A DNA stretch of 26,291 bases. Origin: Methanosarcina baikalica. GTDB taxonomy: Archaea; Halobacteriota; Methanosarcinia; Methanosarcinales; Methanosarcinaceae. The stretch is taken from positions 1 through 26,291 of the forward strand of contig NZ_JAVKPK010000052.1 in assembly GCF_031461075.1 (NCBI RefSeq), in the 5' to 3' direction. Below are positions 15,145 through 23,618 of the stretch, piece after piece; position 1 is the stretch's first letter; every line of letters starts with the position of its first letter. Below the pieces are notes generated by a model. That model did not search any database, was not told the DNA's origin, and saw nothing but the letters and a program-made list of their open reading frames with translations. A program made the translations under genes and the position numbers.

Positions 15145-18100
15145 ATGGATTCTGTAATTTTCCCTGATCAAATTCATATAGAACAAATAAAGAAACGCCT
15201 TTGGTGTGGCCGTGAATTTGGTCAAGCTGCAGTAATGATTGGCGCAGGCTTCAGCAAAAATGCAGATACAGCATCTTATAATGCTCCCTCTTTTCCTCTA
15301 TGGAAGGAGCTTGCAGATGGTATGTATGGTGCCTTATACCCATCAAGTTCTGATTCCACTGATGATAGATTAAGAGCTACTTCAGGAGAAGGGGCTTCAA
15401 AATTAGCTTTAGAATATGAAACAATGTTCGGGAGATCTGCTCTCGATAACTATTTGTTAAAGTCCATCGATGATGGCAATTATCATCCAGGAGAATTACA
15501 TAAGCTTTTACTTTCTCTCCCTTGGTCGGACGTTTTTACTACTAATTACGACACGCTGCTTGAGAGAACTAGAGTCTCTATTTATGAAAGAAAGTATGAT
15601 CTTGTTGAAACCCTTCATGACATGCCAGGTAAAATGAAGCCACGAATAGTGAAACTTCATGGAAGTTTTCCGTCCCATCGCCCATATATTATTACGGAAG
15701 AAGATTTTCGTACCTATCCTAAAAAATTTGCACCTTTTGTAAACATGGTGCAGCAATCAATGATGGAAAATGCTTTTTGCTTACTTGGTTTTTCTGGAGA
15801 CGATCCCAATTTCTTGTCTTGGTCCGGCTGGGTTCGTGATAATTTAGGTGAATCAAAGCCTCCTATTTATCTTTGCGGTTTGCTAGAACTATCACCTTCG
15901 AAAAGGAAATTGCTTGAAAATAGAGGGGTAGTTCCTATAGATTTGTCTCAAAAGTTCCCAAAATCTGATGTTCCAGAAAATATTCGTTACAAAGAAGCAA
16001 TAAACTGGTTTTTAAAAGAGTTACAGAATGGTAAACCTCCTAATCCATTAAAATGGCCTAAAAAGTCAAGAGGTCATTGTCACCCTTTCGATCAGAATTT
16101 TAAGGCATACGACCTTAAAGAAATATGTAAAATATGGAGCGGGGAACGAAAAGAGTATCCTGGTTGGGTTATTGCCCCAAAAAAGAACAGAGATATAATT
16201 TGGAACTACACAAAGTATTGGATTGACACTGTTTTTAATTCTATCGAGACGCTCCCAGACCTAGAAAAGTTTTTCTTATTGTATGAGCTGAATTGGAGGT
16301 TAGAAATAACCTTAACGCCGCTTTTTAGTAACTGGACTGAAATAATCAGTCAGACAGTTGAAAAATTCAATCCTTTTCCTTCTTACATGGAGATCCCAAA
16401 TGCTTCAATAAAAGCAGATCAAATAGAATACAAAAGCCTCGATTGGGAGCGAATTAGAGTAAGTTGGGTAGAACTAGCCTTTGCTCTTGTTAGAGAAGCT
16501 AGAGAGAATCATAATGAAGAATGTTTCTTGCTATGGATTAATCGTTTGGAATGTTTACTAAGTATACAGAAAGATTGGAAAGCAAGATTGTTTTATGAAA
16601 AATGCTTATTCTTCTTATTTAAATCAAACCAAGAAGAAGTAAGAAAATGCCTTGAAAGTTGGCCCCAAATAGATGACTTGCCTTCTTGGGAAACTAAACG
16701 AGCATCAATACTTGCTGAACTTGGAAACTTAGATGAGGCCGAAAAAATAGCAGAAAGAGCTCTTCAAAAAGTCCGTCTTCAAATTCAGCCTTATGAGATA
16801 GATTGTTTAACACTATCTCAAGAAGGTTTGATAATGTTTCTCCTGAAGTATATAAAAGAGAATAGTAGTGATATAGAAGATTTTGTAGGGGAGTATAGAG
16901 ACAGATGGGATAAATTGGAGACTTATAGGTGCAATCCCAATTCTCAAATAGAATCGTTAATTTTAAATGTAGGACAAATTCGATTGCCACTGTTTGAAAA
17001 AGAAAATACAAGTTCAAGCCAATGGACTTTTACTATCCTTCCTGCATTCTCATTTCTTAGGATGTTTGAAGAGGTAGGTTTGCCTGTTAGATGTGGCTCT
17101 ATTGCTATGTATCCTAATTCGGTGGATAAGTCCTCAATTTTGATTTCACCATATGCCCCTCTTTGGGCTTTGAGTTTTATGGTAAGAACCGGAAGAGACG
17201 AAGGTATAAAAAAACAGTTTAATCAAATTCAAGTAGCTCTTCTTACTCCTGAAGAAGTGGATCTTTTATATAAGTTATTCACCAACTCTTTAAAGCAGGC
17301 TGTAAAATATTTAGAATTAAATCCCATTGAGTGTCACGGAAACAGTTACTCAGTAACTCAAATTGAACTTGCTTCAGGGATGTTGTCGCGCCTTTGTATT
17401 TGCTTATCCACTGACCAGTTGGATCAATTATTTAGTTTATCAGTTGATATATATAATACGCAAATCTTTCGTAATCACGATTTCTTACATGATTGCATAA
17501 CAAATATTTTTGAAATGCTTCTTCGCAGCATGCCTCAATACAAAATAATCGAAAAAATGCCAGATCTTCTCTCTTTACCAATCCCAACAGAAAGTGGATT
17601 TGAATGTGAAAATCAAGAACATTGGCCTGAGCCATTTACTTATGTTAAATGGAGTGAGAATGCTGGCTTGAAGTCTAGTTTTGATAGATCTCTTTGGAGT
17701 AAACCTATTAGTAATTTAATCAGTATTGTCGAGAATGGAACCCCAGAATCAAGAAATAGAGCAGTACTAAGATTAGCAAAGCTCCATGAAATTAATGGAT
17801 TAAATGGTACAGAATCTAAGTTGTTGGGAGATGCTCTTTGGGGAAGAGTAGATCCAAGAAAAGGTATTCCAGGTGAAACTCAATTATCTGATTCATCATA
17901 TCTTCTTCTTCCAGAAATAAGAGAAGGAATTGCAAAGGAAAACTTCCATAAATACCTTATTTCAAAAGATTTTCCACGGGTCGTACTGAGATCTCAAACG
18001 GCAAAAACATTCAGTATGGATTCCCATACAGAATTGGTGAAATATATTAAAGAATGGCTTCGTGGAACTAAATCTCAATTCCCGTGGTATGAGGAGGAAA

Positions 18101-18945
18101 ATAAAAAACTTGAGGATTGGACAACTGAAGAAATGATACACCTATTAGATACAGCAATATCATGGTGGAATGAAGAAAAATATGAACTACATGAAAATAC
18201 ACATTCAATTTCTATTATTCTACCCAATTTAATGAGGAAACAGTTTGGATACTTGGTCCAGTTGATCTCGCAAGTTATACTTCCAAGATTAGGACCAGTT
18301 TCTGGAGATGTAAAAGATCGTGTCAAAAACTTGCTATCCGACATGGAAAAATTTGACATCTGTGTATTACGTGCTCTACCTATGACTTTATTTATTGAAC
18401 CTGAAAATTATGATGAAGTTTTGCAAAAAATTAGATTTGGTCTTAATTCAGCAAAAGAAGAAGAAATCCATGAAATTATTTTTGGTTTATTCAACTGGAT
18501 TATCTTAGGAAATATGGGAAAAATACGATCTCCTCCGAATGATTTATTGGATGAATTAATTAACCGAACTGTTGCAAGACGGCAACCTGGACTTGAATCG
18601 GTTATTGAATGTGTTTCTAGTATTGTAAGGAGACTCCCTGATTTGTTTACTGAAAAACAAACTGAATCTTTAATAATTGCTTTACAATATCTTATTAAGG
18701 AAACTGAACTGCCTGACAAAAAAGACTTATACAAAACAAAATATTCTTTATTTTTAATTGATGAGTTACCAACATATAGGAAATTGTCTGCAGAATTATC
18801 ATTTTGGATTTTTCAAAAATTCAAAATTGAAGTTAAGGCAATTCCCCCAATTGTTATGGATTGGAAAGAAGCGTGTTTGAAAGATCCTTTCCCGCAAATA
18901 AGAAAGATTTGGGCGGAACAGATTGAGGAAGAGACGATTCATTAA
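15145..18945 (+). CDS. Giant SIR2-domain protein, putative anti-phage NADase (DSR-like)
   Basis: A 1,266-aa protein with a SIR2-like NAD-binding domain in residues 1 to about 290, then a long helical region. Sites seen: MIGAGFSKNA at 31-40 (NAD-binding GAGxS), DVFTTNYDTLLERT at 129-142 with the catalytic-type Asn134, VKLHGSF at 169-175 with His172, GFSGDDPNF at 215-223 and IYLCG at 241-245. The Asn and His sites match those needed for NAD hydrolysis in defence sirtuins. LAELGNLDEAEKIAERAL near 520-537 is TPR-like; the rest is helical with no enzyme motif I recognise, probably a sensor. The ATG at 15145 follows GGAG; a TTG start 30 nt earlier is weaker. Codon use is visibly richer in A and T than its neighbours, suggesting transfer. 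No partner gene flanks it, so it probably acts alone, by depleting NAD on phage sensing. Confidence 0.88.
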   Translation: MDSVIFPDQIHIEQIKKRLWCGREFGQAAVMIGAGFSKNADTASYNAPSFPLWKELADGMYGALYPSSSDSTDDRLRATSGEGASKLALEYETMFGRSALDNYLLKSIDDGNYHPGELHKLLLSLPWSDVFTTNYDTLLERTRVSIYERKYDLVETLHDMPGKMKPRIVKLHGSFPSHRPYIITEEDFRTYPKKFAPFVNMVQQSMMENAFCLLGFSGDDPNFLSWSGWVRDNLGESKPPIYLCGLLELSPSKRKLLENRGVVPIDLSQKFPKSDVPENIRYKEAINWFLKELQNGKPPNPLKWPKKSRGHCHPFDQNFKAYDLKEICKIWSGERKEYPGWVIAPKKNRDIIWNYTKYWIDTVFNSIETLPDLEKFFLLYELNWRLEITLTPLFSNWTEIISQTVEKFNPFPSYMEIPNASIKADQIEYKSLDWERIRVSWVELAFALVREARENHNEECFLLWINRLECLLSIQKDWKARLFYEKCLFFLFKSNQEEVRKCLESWPQIDDLPSWETKRASILAELGNLDEAEKIAERALQKVRLQIQPYEIDCLTLSQEGLIMFLLKYIKENSSDIEDFVGEYRDRWDKLETYRCNPNSQIESLILNVGQIRLPLFEKENTSSSQWTFTILPAFSFLRMFEEVGLPVRCGSIAMYPNSVDKSSILISPYAPLWALSFMVRTGRDEGIKKQFNQIQVALLTPEEVDLLYKLFTNSLKQAVKYLELNPIECHGNSYSVTQIELASGMLSRLCICLSTDQLDQLFSLSVDIYNTQIFRNHDFLHDCITNIFEMLLRSMPQYKIIEKMPDLLSLPIPTESGFECENQEHWPEPFTYVKWSENAGLKSSFDRSLWSKPISNLISIVENGTPESRNRAVLRLAKLHEINGLNGTESKLLGDALWGRVDPRKGIPGETQLSDSSYLLLPEIREGIAKENFHKYLISKDFPRVVLRSQTAKTFSMDSHTELVKYIKEWLRGTKSQFPWYEEENKKLEDWTTEEMIHLLDTAISWWNEEKYELHENTHSISIILPNLMRKQFGYLVQLISQVILPRLGPVSGDVKDRVKNLLSDMEKFDICVLRALPMTLFIEPENYDEVLQKIRFGLNSAKEEEIHEIIFGLFNWIILGNMGKIRSPPNDLLDELINRTVARRQPGLESVIECVSSIVRRLPDLFTEKQTESLIIALQYLIKETELPDKKDLYKTKYSLFLIDELPTYRKLSAELSFWIFQKFKIEVKAIPPIVMDWKEACLKDPFPQIRKIWAEQIEEETIH

Positions 18946-18949
18946 ATAT

Positions 18950-19408
18950 TTAAAACCCGTGCTGCTTTCCTGTCACACTCTCAATTTCAATTTTAATCAC
19001 GCATAGCCTGTTTACTTTCCATTCTTCAAACTCAAAAGGTCCTTCCTTTCCGTAATGCTCGGACAGGACGGCAAGCCCCTCAACTTTTTCATTGTAATCT
19101 TCCAGAAACTTTGCCTGCCCGTATCCAATAACGCTCCTGTAGCGGACATTGTATTTGCAGGGCTCGTCGGCAGTCATTACTTCAGTTTCTACGTCGGCTT
19201 CGAAACAGACTCTGGGATTCGTTTTAAAAATGTTGATTTTCTTGCCTTTCTGGGAGCTATGGAGGTAGATAGCGTTTCTTTTATAGCCGAAGGCCATCGG
19301 GACAATATAGGGAATGTCTTCGTCTGAAAAGGCAAGGTGAAGAAATTTCGCTTTTGAGAGGATTTCTTCTATCTGCCGAAGGTCATTGATTATTTTCTGG
19401 CTTCCCAT
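18950..19408 (-). CDS. PNPOx-like FMN-binding protein (NimA-type split barrel)
   Basis: A 152-aa flavoprotein of the pyridoxamine 5'-phosphate oxidase-like split-barrel family. IPYIVPMAFGYKRNAIYLHS, followed by SQKGKKINIF, is the typical strand-turn-strand and FMN phosphate-binding stretch; NPRVCFEAD and YRSVIGYGQAKFLED are the next conserved strands. Relatives include nitroimidazole reductases (Nim) and uncharacterised F420/FMN proteins; true pyridoxamine oxidase activity is unlikely at this length. The ATG follows CAGGT about 8 nt upstream, and a TATA element lies at 19461-19470. Its stop is 4 nt from that of the convergent SIR2 gene, so both transcripts must terminate inside or past each other. 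Confidence 0.85.
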   Translation of the reverse strand: MGSQKIINDLRQIEEILSKAKFLHLAFSDEDIPYIVPMAFGYKRNAIYLHSSQKGKKINIFKTNPRVCFEADVETEVMTADEPCKYNVRYRSVIGYGQAKFLEDYNEKVEGLAVLSEHYGKEGPFEFEEWKVNRLCVIKIEIESVTGKQHGF

Positions 19409-19460
19409 TTTTTTACCTGAAATAAGTTTGTTTGCTTAAAAACGGCTTATGTATGCCTGT

Positions 19461-19470
19461 TATATATTTC
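19461..19470 (-). promoter_or_regulatory. TATA box of the PNPOx-like gene
   Basis: GAAATATATA on the minus strand sits about 55 nt before the start codon, giving a leader of roughly 30 nt that includes the CAGGT ribosome binding site. Confidence 0.5.
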
Positions 19471-19485
19471 GTCTTTAAAAAAGTT

Positions 19486-19543
19486 ACTTCTTTTATCTAT
19501 TTATGAAAAAGAAGTCGAAGAGGAACACGCAGGATTTAGCGTG
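19486..19543. repeat. Two adjacent hairpins
   Basis: ACTTCTTTT (19486-19494) and AAAAGAAGT (19507-19515) form a perfect 9-bp stem with a 12-nt loop. CACGC (19526-19530) and GCGTG (19539-19543) form a second stem with an 8-nt loop. The second may be an end hairpin of the decayed IS200/IS605 element that follows. Confidence 0.45.
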
Positions 19544-19904
19544 CTCCCGTAAGATTTTCAGTCTGGCTCATTCAGAAATAACCCCACTGGAAAGAAGGAT
19601 AAATTATGAAAGTGTATCGAAAGTTCTGTAAAATCACAAATATCAAGAAGTTATTGTGTAGCAAACTCCATGTTGAAGAACAGAATTATACACATAGTAC
19701 ATGAAAACTTAATTTTTTCGTATGTTCTTTTTAATTGCTTTTTTGTGTCTAGACACCTTAATGTTTATGTGCTAATTTTCTTTAATAAGGCTCTTAGGAA
19801 GATAGAATTCGGGGATGAAAGGAAAGAATAAATAGAAAGTGTTTTATTTTTAGGAATGTTATCGGCAGGGAAATATGAAGGCGTTTTTACCGCATATAAA
19901 GGTA
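19544..19904. other. Non-coding accessory spacer with a 12-bp palindrome
   Basis: No coding region was recognised. GTGTCTAGACAC at 19745-19756 is a perfect 12-bp palindrome without a spacer. The composition is AT-rich and looks like decayed mobile-element DNA. Confidence 0.4.
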
Positions 19905-20168
19905 TCAAAAGGCGTCGTTTATAGGAAATATGAAAATTATTGAGGTACTGATCTTTGGAATGTGGAGATTTCGTGAAAGTTTAAACAATTCAGAATAAAT
20001 TAAAATGTTTTTATAAAAATATATAAAAAGTATCTTATAGAGGAGCCAGTACCTTTCACCAATTTCTAAGCATATGGTTTTCAAAAAGCTGACTATTTCT
20101 GCATCTAAAAGAAAGTTTTTACGGTATTTCATACAAAAAACCATGTGATACTTTATTTTATACCCCAC
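19905..20168 (-). pseudogene. IS200/IS605-family tnpA transposase, N-terminal remnant
   Basis: The first 41 codons, read down from 20168, give YKIKYHMVFCMKYRKNFLLD, then EIVSFLKTICLEIGERYW. This is the standard start of Y1-type TnpA (x-YHxVFCxKYRxxxL) of IS200/IS605 elements. The family then continues with a DHVHLL motif and a catalytic tyrosine. Here the reading becomes AT-rich, IYFYKNILIY-like sequence with neither, so the gene is broken after about position 20046. A hairpin at 20462-20481 and another at 19526-19543 lie on either side and may be the old element ends. Confidence 0.65.
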
Positions 20169-20304
20169 TTTGACAGATTATGCTAATTAAAACAGTATAT
20201 TCATACAAAAAACACGCTGCATCGACTCATTACAGTTTTATAAAATAATAAATGTCAAAAATCAATAAACACACGATATAAATTTAAATTGTATGAAGAA
20301 AACT

Positions 20305-20345
20305 GAAGCATGAAGCCCGTTTATACATTAAAAAAGTTATGCTTC
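20305..20345. repeat. Inverted repeat
   Basis: GAAGCAT at 20305-20311 and ATGCTTC at 20339-20345 are perfect 7-bp complements 27 nt apart, inside the decayed IS200-like region. Confidence 0.35.
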
Positions 20346-20461
20346 TGTCAAATGAGGATTATATACACAGTGGTTTGCATGCCGTAGTTCCATTTAGAAT
20401 ACAAAGGTAGCTAAAAATATAAAATAGTTATTTAACTAACGGTTCTCGGGGAAATTTCCAT

Positions 20462-20481
20462 CCCCGCAGCAAGCTGCGGGG
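20462..20481. repeat. Strong GC hairpin, probable IS200/IS605 end
   Basis: CCCCGCAGC-AA-GCTGCGGGG is a perfect 9-bp stem, followed by TATTCGACTG. GC-rich imperfect or perfect hairpins mark the ends bound by TnpA in IS200/IS605 elements. This one lies about 290 nt upstream of the tnpA remnant, so it is a candidate left end. An RNA hairpin of unknown function is the alternative. Confidence 0.5.
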
Positions 20482-20542
20482 TATTCGACTGAAATAAAAT
20501 TCCTATCTTAATTATGCCGCTTTCCACCTTCTTTTTTACAGT

Positions 20543-20611
20543 TCATTCTTCTCCCATTTCTTTTCTGAATTCTATGTAATCCCTCTCAACTTCTTCGAGT
20601 TCGTGTTCCAC
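20543..20611 (-). other. Short coding-like remnant
   Basis: On the minus strand a GTG opens 22 codons, EHELEEVERDYIEFRKEMGE followed by E and TGA, an acidic coiled-coil-like peptide. Just upstream, in another frame, an ATG near 20671 starts MNKLLLSKKLLLSKYKTGG. The two pieces may be a frameshifted small gene. No family was recognised. Confidence 0.2.
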
Positions 20612-20630
20612 TTTATCCCCCCGTCTTATA

Positions 20631-20664
20631 TTTTGATAACAGTAGCTTTTTTGATAATAGTAGC
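20631..20664. repeat. 18-nt tandem duplication
   Basis: TTTTGATAACAGTAGC (20631-20646) is repeated as TTTTGATAATAGTAGC (20649-20664), a recent tandem duplication with one transition. Confidence 0.6.
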
Positions 20665-20845
20665 TTATTCATGTCTTTGCCTATTCACAAAAACAATTTC
20701 TTTGAATTCACCTTAATCCCCATTTTGGAAAATGCTCTTCATTTATATAAAGTCTCCGTCAACCCTTATGTATTCTGACGGAGTATCAAAAGTTTACATA
20801 TTTTATTATTTATCGTACTATGCGAAAACGAGAAGATATAATTAA

Positions 20846-22069
20846 ATGAAAGGTATGATATTTTCTGTTTTCATGCATAAAAATTCGAAACCTGAACTCA
20901 TTCTTGGTATAAGGAACCTTGCAGGGCTTGAGGCCTGCTCCAGCTATGCGGACGCTGTCTATTTTTCAACCGACAGGCTCAGTCTGAGGGCAAAAGCGAA
21001 AGAAATTACTCTGGAATCCCTTGACGAGTTTGTTCATGAGGTGAAATTTAGAGGTCTCAGGGCTTATCTGGCTGTAAACTCGACAGTAAATGAGGACAAG
21101 CTCGGAGAAGTATCGGATGTAGTAACTGCAGCTTCAAAAGCAGGAGTAGACGCAATTATTGCCTGGGATCCTGCTGTGATCCTAAAGGCGCGGAAAGCCG
21201 GGCTTCGAATCCATATCTCCACACAGGCAAACGTTACAAATCACGAAACTGTAAATTTTTACAGAACTCTCGGAGCAGAGCGTATTGTGCTTTCGAGAGA
21301 ACTTTCCCTTGAAGAGATACGAAAAATCGGCCAGCAAACTGAAGTAGAAATCGAGACTTTCGTGCACGGCGCAATGTGCATGGCAGTTTCAGGCAGATGC
21401 CATCTGTCGGCTTACGCTCTCGGAAAATCCGGAAATTGCGGGGAGTGTACTCAACCCTGCAGGTGGAAATGGGAGCTTCATGGAGAAAACGGACTTGTTG
21501 CAGAAAGCCTTGGGAAGTACCTTCTCAGTGCAAAAGACCTCTGTATGATAGGGCATATTCCCGAACTTCTTGAAGCCGGTATAAGTGCCTTTAAAGTGGA
21601 AGGAAGGCTTCGAGATCCCGGTTATCTTGAAGTTGTTTCCCGCTGCTACAGGGAGGCAATTGATGCCTGTAGAAATGGGAACAATACTCTTGAAAAAGCA
21701 GAAGCCTGGAGATGCGAACTTGCTTCTGTCTATAACAGGGGCTTTTCGACAGGCTTTTATTTTGGCCCCCCGGGTCTTGATGGTTTTTCTCCTGAAAAAG
21801 ATATGAATGCCTCGGAAAAGAAGCGCAGGGCTGTGGGGGTTATTGAAAATTATTATCCAAAACAGCAGGCTGCAGCAGTTAGGCTTCTCGAAGGAGGGAT
21901 TTTAGTCGGAGACGAGATCGTAATTGAAGGAAATACCACTTATCTGAGGCAGTGGGTCAGCTCCCTGAAGAAAAAAGGCGAAGCTCTTGCAGGGGCTGAA
22001 AAAGGAGACAAAGTCGGCCTTGCTGTTGACGGCGAAGTAAGGAAAAATGACCGAATTTTCTTAGTATAA
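20846..22069 (+). CDS. U32-family protein (peptidase U32-like, Fe-S hydroxylase family)
   Basis: A 407-aa member of the U32 family. The barrel begins PELILGIRNLAGLEACSSYADAVYF. The family signature ETFVHGAMCMAVSGRCHLSAY is at about 170-190, followed by GNCGECTQPCRW at 196-207. C178, C185 and C201/C205, with C233 further on, fit the cysteines that in UbiU/UbiV, TrhP and RlhA hold a [4Fe-4S] cluster for oxygen-independent hydroxylation. The old 'peptidase' label is doubtful. VEGRLRDPGYLEVVSRCYREAID is also typical, and a C-terminal beta domain follows (about 320-407). An RNA-modification role is likely but the substrate is unknown. Start: ATGs at 20846, 20855 and 20873 are all possible. The last gives MHKNSKPELILG, matches where homology begins and lies about 33 nt from GATATAATTA. 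Confidence 0.85.
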   Translation: MKGMIFSVFMHKNSKPELILGIRNLAGLEACSSYADAVYFSTDRLSLRAKAKEITLESLDEFVHEVKFRGLRAYLAVNSTVNEDKLGEVSDVVTAASKAGVDAIIAWDPAVILKARKAGLRIHISTQANVTNHETVNFYRTLGAERIVLSRELSLEEIRKIGQQTEVEIETFVHGAMCMAVSGRCHLSAYALGKSGNCGECTQPCRWKWELHGENGLVAESLGKYLLSAKDLCMIGHIPELLEAGISAFKVEGRLRDPGYLEVVSRCYREAIDACRNGNNTLEKAEAWRCELASVYNRGFSTGFYFGPPGLDGFSPEKDMNASEKKRRAVGVIENYYPKQQAAAVRLLEGGILVGDEIVIEGNTTYLRQWVSSLKKKGEALAGAEKGDKVGLAVDGEVRKNDRIFLV

Positions 22070-22462
22070 TTTAAATAAATGATCAGATTTTCACAATGTC
22101 ATTAAAATAATATAACAGTAGCTATATATTGGATTCTTTCTATACGAATAACAAATTACAGAAAAGAATCACTATATCTAATTCCGGTAATAACCTCGAT
22201 AGGCTGGACATCTTTTTATCGGATAAATAACCTTATTCGTTAACCCAGGACAGCTGGCCAAACCTTCGTCCGGGTAAACTGCCGCTGATTAATAGCCGGT
22301 CCTCTGATTTATAAATATTCTTGATTAAGAATTATTCATTATAAGCAATTCTCTGGCCGATAAACAGCCTTCCCGCATAATAAAGGACAAGCTATAAGAT
22401 TGATTTCCTGAATGAACGAGAATATTCTTTCTGTTTATCCCAGAGTCCGTAAAGGTGATACT
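22070..22462 (+). promoter_or_regulatory. mch promoter and long leader
   Basis: No separate gene was recognised. TTTATAAATA at 22308-22317 is a good TATA element; initiation near 22335 would leave a leader of about 130 nt before the proposed mch start. Inside it, ATTCTT-GATT-AAGAAT (22317-22332) is a small palindrome at the expected start site. AGGAC near 22246 and GTCCT near 22300 are complementary but upstream of that start. The AGGTGAT at 22453-22459 is a near-perfect Shine-Dalgarno. Confidence 0.45.
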
Positions 22463-23428
22463 TTGATAAGCGTCAACGAAATGGGATCATATGTTATCGA
22501 AGAGATGCTCGACTGGAGCGAAGACCTGAAAACCGAAGTCATCAAGCTCGAAAACGGGGCTACGGTTATTGACTGCGGAGTTAAAGCCGAGGGTGGTTAT
22601 GAAGCCGGGATGTACCTGGCAAGGCTCTGCCTGGCTGACCTTGCAGATCTCAGGTATACCACCGTTGACCTGAAAGGCCTCAAATGGCCCGCCATCCAGG
22701 TAGCAACTGACAATCCTGTAATTGCCTGTATGGCGTCTCAATACGCAGGCTGGAAAATCTCTGTCGGTAACTACTTTGGAATGGGGTCGGGCCCTGCACG
22801 TGCACTTGGCTTAAAACCCAAAGAACTTTATGAGATAATCGGATATGAGGATGACTTTGAAGCCGCAGTCCTGGTCCTGGAGTCCGACAAGCTACCTGAT
22901 GAGAAAGTTGTGGAATATATTGCAAAACACTGCAGCGTAGACCCTGAAAACGTGGTGATTGCTGTTGCTCCGACTGCCTCTATTGCAGGTTCTGTCCAGA
23001 TCTCGGCCCGTGTCGTAGAAACCGGAATCCATAAGTTTGACTCTATCGGTTTTGATATCAACTGCATTAAAAGCGGATATGGTGTTGCCCCTATTGCTCC
23101 TGTTGTCGGAAATGATGTTCAGTGCATGGGTTCGACCAATGACTGTGTGATCTACTGCGGTGAAACTAACTATACAGTACGTTTTGAGGGGGAACTGGCC
23201 GAACTTGAGGAATTTGTAAAGGATGTGCCTTCCAAAACCTCCGGCGACTTCGGAAAGCCCTTCTACCAGACCTTCAAGGCAGCAAACTTTGACTTCTTCA
23301 AGGTCGACGCAGGCATGTTCGCTCCTGCAAGGCTTACCGTAAACGATCTTAAGAGCACAAAAACCATTTCCAGCGGCGGACTCTATCCTGAAATCCTGCT
23401 CCAATCCTTTGGAATCAGGCAAGTTTAA
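22463..23428 (+). CDS. mch: Methenyltetrahydromethanopterin cyclohydrolase
   Basis: Catalyses the reversible hydrolysis of N5,N10-methenyl-tetrahydrosarcinapterin to the N5-formyl form, in the C1 branch of methanogenesis; cytoplasmic. The sequence follows methanosarcinal Mch throughout: ISVNEMGS, LENGATVIDCGVKAEGGYEA, NPVIACMASQYAGWKISVGN, YFGMGSGPARALGLKPKELY, LESDKLPDEKVVEYIAKHC, VAPTASIAGSVQISARVVET, MGSTNDCVIYCGETNY, GKPFYQTFKAANFDFFKVDA. An upstream in-frame ATG at 22412 would add 17 residues (NENILSVYPRVRKGDT) and lacks a good ribosome binding site. The TTG at 22463 has AGGTGAT 3 nt upstream and gives 321 aa, the usual size. The stop overlaps a terminator hairpin. Confidence 0.95.
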   Translation: MISVNEMGSYVIEEMLDWSEDLKTEVIKLENGATVIDCGVKAEGGYEAGMYLARLCLADLADLRYTTVDLKGLKWPAIQVATDNPVIACMASQYAGWKISVGNYFGMGSGPARALGLKPKELYEIIGYEDDFEAAVLVLESDKLPDEKVVEYIAKHCSVDPENVVIAVAPTASIAGSVQISARVVETGIHKFDSIGFDINCIKSGYGVAPIAPVVGNDVQCMGSTNDCVIYCGETNYTVRFEGELAELEEFVKDVPSKTSGDFGKPFYQTFKAANFDFFKVDAGMFAPARLTVNDLKSTKTISSGGLYPEILLQSFGIRQV

Positions 23429-23450
23429 AGGGCAAATGCCCTTTTTATTT
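23427..23450 (+). terminator. Intrinsic-type terminator after mch
   Basis: AAAGGGC-AAAT-GCCCTTT (23427-23444) is a perfect 7-bp stem that runs into TTATTTT. It begins within the mch stop codon. Confidence 0.7.
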
Positions 23451-23618
23451 TCTATCTAATTTTTACCTAAACTTCTTTTGTTTTCTCGGATCTTTCTTGA
23501 TAAATGCTGTTACCAGTACTTATTTAAGCGAGTATTTCCTATCCTACTGTAGAAATATAATGCTACGAAGAGACTGCTCAAAAAGCAGGATTTTACTGAA
23601 AGATTAGGGGAAATTTTC

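Noticed and set aside
18950..19408. PNPOx-like gene as a partner of the SIR2 defence gene
   Set aside because: It is convergent, has its own promoter and a housekeeping-like composition; closeness of the stops is better explained by insertion.
22487..23422. Several long minus-strand open frames opposite mch
   Set aside because: They are shadows of the mch codon pattern with no recognisable domains.
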